NCBI GenBank assembly: GCA_037721555.1 | Contig: JBBJOI010000003.1 | Location: 1 to 64,000, forward strand | Source: Gaiellasilicea sp037721555 | GTDB lineage: Bacteria; Actinomycetota; Thermoleophilia; Gaiellales; Gaiellaceae | Length of the DNA: 64,000 bases | Reading direction: 5' to 3' | In this document: positions 58,532-64,000 of the stretch, piece by piece | Layout: each line of letters starts with the position of its first letter | How positions within the stretch are numbered: position 1 is the stretch's first letter | Notes under the pieces: model-generated | What the model saw: the letters and a program-made list of their open reading frames with translations, nothing else | Told to the model about the DNA's origin: nothing | The model's database searches: none | Made by a program: the position numbers and the translations under genes

Positions 58532-60266
58532 CGTGCTCCCCTCCCGTGACCCCGACCTTGAACACCTTGGCGCCGATCGCGAGCACGACGACCGTGATCA
58601 CGACCTGCACCATCGCTAGCGCGGACACCGGGCCAACCGTCCCCTGGATGAACTGCGACAGCATGGTGGCTCCCATGACCTCTGTGCCCGGCTTGACGAG
58701 GAAGACCGCGGGGTCGTAGTCGTTGATGATCTCGACGAACAGCAGGATGAACGACGCGAAGATCGCCGGCTTCAACAACGGCAGCACGATCGTACGGCTC
58801 GTTCGCCACCAGCCGGCGCCTGCGGCGCGGCCGGCGCGGTCGAGTTCCTCGCCGATCCGCGCGAGTGTCGGATACATGACGATGTAGGCGAGCGGCAGAT
58901 TGCGCACGCAGAAGGCGAGCATGATTCCCCAGATGCTGTCGCGCATGACGTCGCCGAACGCGCCCGTGAGCAGATACGCCCAGAAGAAGCCGATACCGAT
59001 GATGATCCCGGGTGTGGCGCGCGGATAGAGCATCAAAAAGGGCAGCGTGCGCCGGAATCGGAAGCCGGAACGGTGGGCGACGAGCGTGGCCAGCGCTACG
59101 AACGCCGTTGTCGCAACCGCGCCGACCACGGCGATGACGGCGCTGTTCTGGATCGAGCGGCGGAAGGCGTCGTCCTCCCACAGCACATGCCAGTGGGCCG
59201 AGGTCAGGAGCTCCCAGGGCGCAACCAGGGGTGTCAGGACGACCACGAACGACATCGCCGCCAGGCCAAGCACCGGGACGAGCGTCGTGAACACGAGGTA
59301 GAAGGCCAGCAGCCCCGCGAGCGGCCAGCGCCAACGCCGCAACCGCAACAACGCCTGTCGTCCGGACTTTCCTCCGACCGAGACGAAACGGGCCTCGGCG
59401 CCGAGCAGCCGGTTACGCAGAAGCAGGAGCAGCGTGGCGACGGCGAGCATCATCACCGCACCCGCGCTGACCGAACCGGGATCCGGGGTCGACGCGTTCG
59501 TCCACGTGTTGTAGAGATAGCTGGAGACGAAGATGATGTTGTTCGACGTCCCGAGGAGCAGCGGGATGCCGAGCGCGGCGATCGAGAGCGTGAAGATCAG
59601 CGTCCCGGCGTTGAGGAGCGCGGGACGGAGCATCGGGATCGTGATGTTGAAGAGCACTCTCAGCGGTCGGGCGCCGGCGCTGCGGGCAGCGTCCTCGAGC
59701 GAGGAGTCCGCCCGCGAGAGTGCGGCTTGGCAGGTGAGGAACGCGATCGGTAGGAGGCGCGACGCCTCAACGAGCGCCATCCCAGGGATCGTGTCGATCG
59801 CGAGCGTCGGAAGGTGGAGCCGGTCGGAGAACATCGAGGTGAGGTAGCCACCCGGCCCCCAGACGACGATCCAGCCGAGCACCATGCCGAGCGAGGGCAG
59901 CAGGATCGGCAGGAGGATCAGCCGGCCAAATGCCTTTCGGCCGGCGAGGTCGGTTCTCGTACAGAGGATCGCTACCAGCGCGCCACCGACGACGGCGATA
60001 ACGGTCGTCAGCGCGGCGAACACGAGCGTGTTGACCCAAGCGTCCCAAAAGGCTCTATCGCCGAAGAGGTCGCGGTAGGGCTGCGTGGTGAAGACTCCGC
60101 CCGCCTCGTAGAGCGGTCGATCGCGTAACGAGGCGTAGATGAGCGGGATGAACGGGCCGACGATCAGCGTGACGACCAGGAGCCATGTCGCCCACTGCAG
60201 CGCCCACGCCGGGATGAGACTCCGGCGCGGGCGCGGGAACGTCTGCTCGTACGAGCTAGTCGTCAT
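58524..60266 (-). CDS. ABC importer permease, two fused units (FbpB type)
   Basis: A 580-residue membrane protein with about twelve spans made of two BPD-type permease halves in one chain, as in FbpB. Each half has an EAA-type loop: EDAARSAGARPLRVLFNITI (about residues 192-211) and the second near DRAGRAAGAGWWRTSRTIVL. It would form the whole channel for the ATPase. Iron(III)-type importers have this arrangement, but so do importers of small organic solutes. Confidence 0.92.
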   Translation of the reverse strand: MTTSSYEQTFPRPRRSLIPAWALQWATWLLVVTLIVGPFIPLIYASLRDRPLYEAGGVFTTQPYRDLFGDRAFWDAWVNTLVFAALTTVIAVVGGALVAILCTRTDLAGRKAFGRLILLPILLPSLGMVLGWIVVWGPGGYLTSMFSDRLHLPTLAIDTIPGMALVEASRLLPIAFLTCQAALSRADSSLEDAARSAGARPLRVLFNITIPMLRPALLNAGTLIFTLSIAALGIPLLLGTSNNIIFVSSYLYNTWTNASTPDPGSVSAGAVMMLAVATLLLLLRNRLLGAEARFVSVGGKSGRQALLRLRRWRWPLAGLLAFYLVFTTLVPVLGLAAMSFVVVLTPLVAPWELLTSAHWHVLWEDDAFRRSIQNSAVIAVVGAVATTAFVALATLVAHRSGFRFRRTLPFLMLYPRATPGIIIGIGFFWAYLLTGAFGDVMRDSIWGIMLAFCVRNLPLAYIVMYPTLARIGEELDRAGRAAGAGWWRTSRTIVLPLLKPAIFASFILLFVEIINDYDPAVFLVKPGTEVMGATMLSQFIQGTVGPVSALAMVQVVITVVVLAIGAKVFKVGVTGGEHGA

Positions 60267-60290
60267 CGCGGTGCTGGCGCGAAACGAGCG

Positions 60291-61382
60291 TTAGCCGAAG
60301 ATGTCGTGCCAGCGCTTCTTGTAGGCCGGATAGTCGTTGACGAACTTCTGGCTGAACGGCACCAGGATCACGTTCTTCTGGCCGACCTTCGCGTAGACGT
60401 CGGCGAGCGTGTTGGAGCAGTTCTTCGGCACGAACTTGTTCCGAAAAGCCGTGAAGCTCGCGTCACACATGGCCTGCTGGCCGGCCTTGCTGTACACCCA
60501 GTTCAAAAACAGCTTTGCGGACGCGGGGCTCGCTGCCTTGACCGTAATGCCCACGCCCCGCGGGACGAGCGGCGTCGCGTCCTTGTTGTACGTCCAGTCG
60601 AGGATCGACCCCAACTGCGGATTGGTCTTGATGTTGTAGCGAACGGTCGGCGACGTCAGGTACGCCGTTACCGCTGCACCCTGGGAGACGAGCGACTGCT
60701 GCCCCGCGACGCCCGTCTGTGCCCTGAACCGATCCTTGCCGATCTTCTCGAGGTTCGACCAACCCTTCTTCTGGATGTAGCCCCAGAGCGCGGTGTAGCC
60801 GAACAGGTTGTCGACCGTGTACCCGGTCAGCTTTCCGTAGGTGCCGGGATCGTTCGCGATCTCGGTCATCGAGTTCGGCACCTTGTCCTTCAAGAGCAGC
60901 TTGTTGTACATGAGCACTGCCGGATCGGGCGACATCACGAACACGCCCTTGTACTGCTTCACGAATTTCGGGAACTGCGAGAGCTCGAGCGGGTTGTAGT
61001 CGGTCAGGAACTTCTGGCGCGTCGCGTACACCCAGAGGTTCGGAGCGCTTGAGATGAGCAGGTCGGCGGTGCGGACGCCCTGTGCGGCCTCGGACGCGTA
61101 CTTCGAGAAGATCACGTTGTTGTCGAGGTCGTACGCAGTCGTCTTGATCCACGGGTAGTAGTACTGGAACCGGTCTGTGACGAACTTCAAGTTCGCCGCC
61201 GGAGCGTTGGCGTAGAAGACGAGCCCTGACTCCTTCTTCGACGCCTTGATCAGTGGCGCGAGCGGTCCTGGCGTGGCGGCCACCGCGTCGATCCGCGCTC
61301 CCGCCGGACCTGCCGTCAGCACTGCCGCAACGAGTGCGACAACGGGCAGCGCCGTCCGGCGCACAGTGGACATCGTTGTCAC
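60291..61382 (-). CDS. Periplasmic/extracellular solute-binding protein
   Basis: A 363-residue exported binding protein of the class II (iron/thiamine/putrescine-like) fold: a signal segment (ALPVVALVAAVLTAGPAGA), then the mature part with SGLVFYANAPAAN, TADLLISSAPNLW and PVLR-like FVMSPDPAVLMYNKLLL, and a late PLVPRGVGITVKAASPASAK typical of FbpA-group proteins. I set the start at the GTG 61382 because AGGAGG at 61395-61390 is 7 bases away; the ATG three codons later would be too far. First gene of the operon down to the MFS gene. Confidence 0.88.
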   Translation of the reverse strand: MTTMSTVRRTALPVVALVAAVLTAGPAGARIDAVAATPGPLAPLIKASKKESGLVFYANAPAANLKFVTDRFQYYYPWIKTTAYDLDNNVIFSKYASEAAQGVRTADLLISSAPNLWVYATRQKFLTDYNPLELSQFPKFVKQYKGVFVMSPDPAVLMYNKLLLKDKVPNSMTEIANDPGTYGKLTGYTVDNLFGYTALWGYIQKKGWSNLEKIGKDRFRAQTGVAGQQSLVSQGAAVTAYLTSPTVRYNIKTNPQLGSILDWTYNKDATPLVPRGVGITVKAASPASAKLFLNWVYSKAGQQAMCDASFTAFRNKFVPKNCSNTLADVYAKVGQKNVILVPFSQKFVNDYPAYKKRWHDIFG

Positions 61383-61435
61383 TGCACATCCTCCTCTGTT
61401 GGCACGTGACCCGAGCGTGTGACGATCGGCACGGA

Positions 61436-61463
61436 TCTCCGTTGCGTGGGAGGTTAACGGAGA
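61436..61463. promoter_or_regulatory. Inverted repeat upstream of the importer operon
   Basis: TCTCCGTT, 12 bases, AACGGAGA (perfect 8-base arms), about 55 bases ahead of the binding-protein start. It is a candidate operator for the long operon. The rest of the 247-base gap to the DUF1206 gene has no gene. Confidence 0.4.
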
Positions 61464-61629
61464 ACTCCTGCTGCTTCCACCTGGGAGAGCGCCGGGGGCG
61501 CCTCGGAGACGTACTCGTTCAGGTAGAAGATTCAGCGCACTCCGTGCACGCGAAAGCGGCTTCCTGCTCGAAGGACAAACCTCCCGAGCTGCATGACGGA
61601 GTTGCTCGTCTGCCTCCCGCTCGACCGGC

Positions 61630-62499
61630 CTAGCTGGCGTTCGCGGAAACGTCCCGGTATCGGGCATCGACGAGGCAGTAGAGCGCATAGGCGATGAGGC
61701 CGAGGGCGGTTAGCCCGAGCAGCCATTGCCCGTAGGACTGTTGTGCGAGTTTTTGGAGGGCGCCGTCCAGGCCGATCGCTTCCTTCGCGTTGTAGTCGAG
61801 CGCGGCCTTCGTGATGAAGACACCCATCAAACCGAAGACGAGCGCGCGCGCGAGGTGGCCGACCACTCCGATTCTGCTTCCCCAGGTTCGTTCGGTACGG
61901 CTCATCTCGCCGGTCCGCCATTTGTCCTCGAACGTCCTGGCGAGGCCGCGGTAGCCGTTCCAGAGCCCGGCGCCAATGATGCCGAGCCCGACAAGACCGA
62001 CGAGCCATCGGCCCGCCGGGAGGTCGAAGACGGTGGAGGTTGTCTGCCTTGCCTCTTCGTTTTGGGTCTGCTTCTCGTCTGAGTTGGTGAGGATCCTCAC
62101 CGTGCTGAGGCTGAGCGCGGCGTAGATGAGCCCGCGGGCGGCGTAGCCGGCTCGCTTTCCCCACTTCTTCGCTTCGCCTTTCGCCTCGCCCGCGTCCTCC
62201 GGATCCTCTCGCTCGGCGAAGGCCTGGATGAATCGCCAGCTCGCGTAGGCGGCAAAACCGAACGCGAGCAGCACCAGCAAGATCTTCCCGAACGAGTTCT
62301 GTGCGAGCGATTGCAGCGCTCCTTCGCGGCTCGTCGCCTTGCCGCCGTCTCCAAACGCCAGTTTGAGCGCGAGGATGCCGACGATCCCGAACGAGACACC
62401 CTTTGCGACGAGCCCGATGCGCGCGAGCCCGGCGTACCAGCCGGTGCCTGCTTCTGCCTTGGCGCGAGCCTCCTGTCCCGGGTGCTGATTCGGGTTCAA
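61630..62499 (-). CDS. DUF1206 membrane protein
   Basis: A ~289-residue membrane protein with three copies of the DUF1206 repeat, each with two helices: LARIGLVAKGVSFGIVGIL, YAARGLIYAALSLS and HLARALVFGLMGVF. The copies also share the motif LQxLAQxSxGxxLL (LQSLAQNSFGKILL, LQKLAQQSYGQWLL). The function is unknown. I set the start at the TTG at 62499 because it overlaps the stop of the small upstream gene as TTGA; the frame stays open beyond, so a farther GTG is possible. Confidence 0.85.
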   Translation of the reverse strand: MNPNQHPGQEARAKAEAGTGWYAGLARIGLVAKGVSFGIVGILALKLAFGDGGKATSREGALQSLAQNSFGKILLVLLAFGFAAYASWRFIQAFAEREDPEDAGEAKGEAKKWGKRAGYAARGLIYAALSLSTVRILTNSDEKQTQNEEARQTTSTVFDLPAGRWLVGLVGLGIIGAGLWNGYRGLARTFEDKWRTGEMSRTERTWGSRIGVVGHLARALVFGLMGVFITKAALDYNAKEAIGLDGALQKLAQQSYGQWLLGLTALGLIAYALYCLVDARYRDVSANAS

Positions 62500-62723
62500 A
62501 AAAATCGGCGTCGCTGGCGCCGTTCGAGCGAGTCGCCCACCAGCCAGAGTGTCGGAGCCCACAGCCCCACGAAGATCGCTCGCCGCTCTGCGTTCCCCCG
62601 CTCCTCCTGGTCGACGGTCTTTGCGCGAATCCAAAGACCGATGCAGAGAGCGACCGATCCCATCGACATGGAGTGAATGTGATCGCCGCGAAAGCGGAGA
62701 TCCCCGAGCAGGCCGACGATCAT
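62496..62723 (-). CDS. Small hypothetical membrane protein
   Basis: About 75 residues from ATG 62723, or 88 from ATG 62762. It has two hydrophobic segments (SMGSVALCIGLWIRAK and IFVGLWAPTLWLVGDSL) separated by a charged DQEERGNAERRA. The pattern of ERxxxFVGLWxPTLWLxGDSL looks like a conserved actinobacterial family of unknown role. Its stop overlaps the TTG of the DUF1206 gene, across an A/T run of seven bases (62498-62504). Confidence 0.55.
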   Translation of the reverse strand: MIVGLLGDLRFRGDHIHSMSMGSVALCIGLWIRAKTVDQEERGNAERRAIFVGLWAPTLWLVGDSLERRQRRRFF

Positions 62724-62767
62724 CGCTCGACGATACACGGGGCGTCGCTGCGGGTACTGCATGCTCG

Positions 62768-63493
62768 ATGACCCTGCGACCGACACTTCCGCGCCGAGTG
62801 GGTACGGCTGCGCTCTGGCCGGTCGGGATTGGTCTGACCTGCTGGAACTACATGTGGCGGACAACGCCGATGAGTAGGAGTGAGCTGCCGGGGACGGCGG
62901 GTGACGACATGCCGCCGCCGCTTCCCGCTGACGCATCAGACGCGTCAGACGCGGAGATCCAAGACGCTGACGCTGGTGTCGGGCCGCTGTTCCACCGCCT
63001 CTACAGCGTCTGGATCGGCGACACGAGCTGCACCGCGCACGGGCTGATGGAGCGAGTGACCGCTGATCTCAATGCGGCGACGCCGACCGAGCTCGCGCGC
63101 TTCTTCAAGGTGCGGGGTGAGCGCGGCGCCCTCGAGTCAGGCGACGAGTTCGTCGTCCGGATGCCCGGCCCGTGGGACGGCCCAGTTCGCGTCGTGCAAC
63201 GTACGGGCACGTCGTTCCGCTTCGTCACGCTCAAGGGTCACCTGGAGGCGGGCCAGATCGAGTTCCGCGCCGCGCGCGCGGACAGCGGCGCCCTCCTCTT
63301 CTCGATCGAGTCCTGGGCTCGTAGCGGCGACTGGCTGTCGAACCTGCTTTACAGCCGCCTCCGAATGGCGAAGGAAGTGCAGCTGCATATGTGGACCTCG
63401 TTCCTCGAGAACGTCGTCGGGCTCGCGGGCGGCTGCCGGCAAGGCCGCGTCGCGATCGAGACACGCCGTGTGGACGGCGCGCGCGGTGGCTGA
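62768..63493 (+). CDS. DUF1990-like protein, first of a tandem pair
   Basis: A 241-residue protein from ATG 62768, divergent from the small membrane gene. An N-terminal segment (RVGTAALWPVGIGLTCWNYM) is followed by an acidic linker and a domain with FVVRMPGPWDGPVRVVQ, FRFVTLKGHLEAGQIEFRA and ALLFSIESWARSGD. The GHxExG..F pattern with a following beta segment fits DUF1990. No enzymatic function is known. Its end overlaps the next gene by 8 bases. Confidence 0.65.
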   Translation: MTLRPTLPRRVGTAALWPVGIGLTCWNYMWRTTPMSRSELPGTAGDDMPPPLPADASDASDAEIQDADAGVGPLFHRLYSVWIGDTSCTAHGLMERVTADLNAATPTELARFFKVRGERGALESGDEFVVRMPGPWDGPVRVVQRTGTSFRFVTLKGHLEAGQIEFRAARADSGALLFSIESWARSGDWLSNLLYSRLRMAKEVQLHMWTSFLENVVGLAGGCRQGRVAIETRRVDGARGG

Positions 63494-64000
63494 CCCGCAT
63501 CTGCTCGGTGACGCCGACGCGCGCCGGAAGCTCGAGTCGCTCCGTGATCGAAGCGTGAACTTTCAACCGGATTTCGAGGGTGATGATTGGAACGTGGACG
63601 AGTATCGCCAGCTCCTGCCGTCGGAGCAGGCAGGCGATCCAGCTCCCGGCGGCAGTTGGGAGATCGCGCAGCAGTTGATGCGCGAGTACGAATTCGCCGA
63701 CCCCTCCCGCGTGAGGGCCGTCTACCGGCCCGACGCTCCGCTCGAGGGGCGCGACATGTTGCTCCAGATCCGGTTTCTGGGACTTCGGTTCGACGTCGGG
63801 GTGCGCGTCGGCGGCGTCCACGACGAGACGCGCGAGGTAAGCGGCCGCGCAGTGCGCGTCTGGGGATGGGCATACCGCACGCTCGAGGGCCACCTCGAGA
63901 TGGGCAAGATGGAGTACGAAGTCTGGAAGTGGCGCGACAGCGGCGAGGTCGAGTTCCGTATCCGCCGCACCTCGCGACCGGCACCGATTCCGAACCGGCT
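63486..64000 (+). CDS. DUF1990 domain protein, 3' end cut by the window edge
   Basis: The visible 171 codons, from a GTG at 63486, start VADPHLLGDADARRKLESL. The domain is clear: RAVYRPDAPLEGRDMLLQIR, then REVSGRAVRVWGWAYRTLEG, HLEMGKMEYEVWKW and GEVEFRIRRTSRPA. The GWAYxTLEGHxExGxxxY signature is typical of DUF1990. It is in tandem with, and related to, the previous gene. The last codons lie beyond base 64000. Confidence 0.75.
   Translation, partial: MADPHLLGDADARRKLESLRDRSVNFQPDFEGDDWNVDEYRQLLPSEQAGDPAPGGSWEIAQQLMREYEFADPSRVRAVYRPDAPLEGRDMLLQIRFLGLRFDVGVRVGGVHDETREVSGRAVRVWGWAYRTLEGHLEMGKMEYEVWKWRDSGEVEFRIRRTSRPAPIPNR

Noticed and set aside
1..64000. CRISPR array, tRNA or rRNA genes, prophage or integrative element
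   Set aside because: No regularly spaced direct repeats, no cloverleaf-like gap, and no integrase, capsid or replication genes were seen.

Overview
The window is high-GC bacterial DNA with many GTG starts and long chains of genes that overlap by 4 bases. The gene set (OpcA next to Zwf, a GlgE maltosyltransferase route, caa3 oxidase with CtaB, CaiB/CitE-type acid genes, DUF1206 and DUF1990 proteins) points to an actinobacterium. My inference is a deep-branching one of the Thermoleophilia/Gaiellales kind; no rRNA or tRNA gene is present to test this.

Layout. 1-7.5 kb: central sugar metabolism, with transketolase (cut by the left edge) divergent from rpiB-tal-pgi-gnd-zwf-opcA, a nearly complete pentose-phosphate operon. 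7.6-9.4 kb: an inositol-monophosphatase-like phosphatase and an amidase. 9.4-13.4 kb: ctaC-ctaD-ctaB and a tiny membrane protein, a haem-copper oxidase operon. 13.4-27 kb: alpha-glucan and trehalose metabolism (malQ, glgE, treS, maltokinase, glgB, glgX) interrupted by a three-gene ABC exporter; glgP follows at 35.8 kb. 27-37.5 kb: a GAF/GGDEF/HD-GYP signalling protein, a transporter fragment, a MarR regulator with a clear operator, a beta-propeller protein, a uronate-dehydrogenase-like protein, mutS2 and a truncated response regulator. 37.5-43.4 kb: a secreted glycosidase and an envelope-stress-like locus (ECF sigma factor, two TM-helix/MscS proteins, PRC-barrel/DUF2382 proteins). 43.5-49.5 kb: sugar or sugar-acid catabolism (TIM-barrel isomerase, Gfo/Idh oxidoreductase, enolase-superfamily dehydratase), then formaldehyde-activating enzyme with two zinc alcohol dehydrogenases. 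49.5-54.2 kb: gene fragments, a MetE-like methyltransferase, a SIS protein with a frameshift and a Tat-exported ferritin-like protein. 54.2-61.5 kb: one long operon for an organic acid or iron (SBP, fused permease, ATPase, CoA-transferase, CitE-like lyase, MFS). 61.6-64 kb: DUF1206 and DUF1990 membrane or unknown proteins, the last cut by the right edge.

The least ordinary signals are non-coding. Four intergenic copies of a structured repeat (CGGTYTCAGAGAC, exactly 14 bases, then CTASC) occur, two of them beside the remnant of what looks like a REP-associated tyrosine transposase. A separate 25-bp element occurs twice, 21 kb apart, with one mismatch. Other points of note are an HD-GYP domain whose HD reads HN, an OmpR regulator that stops inside its DNA-binding domain, a CtaB with an extra N-terminal membrane domain, and Fae without other visible methanopterin-pathway genes.
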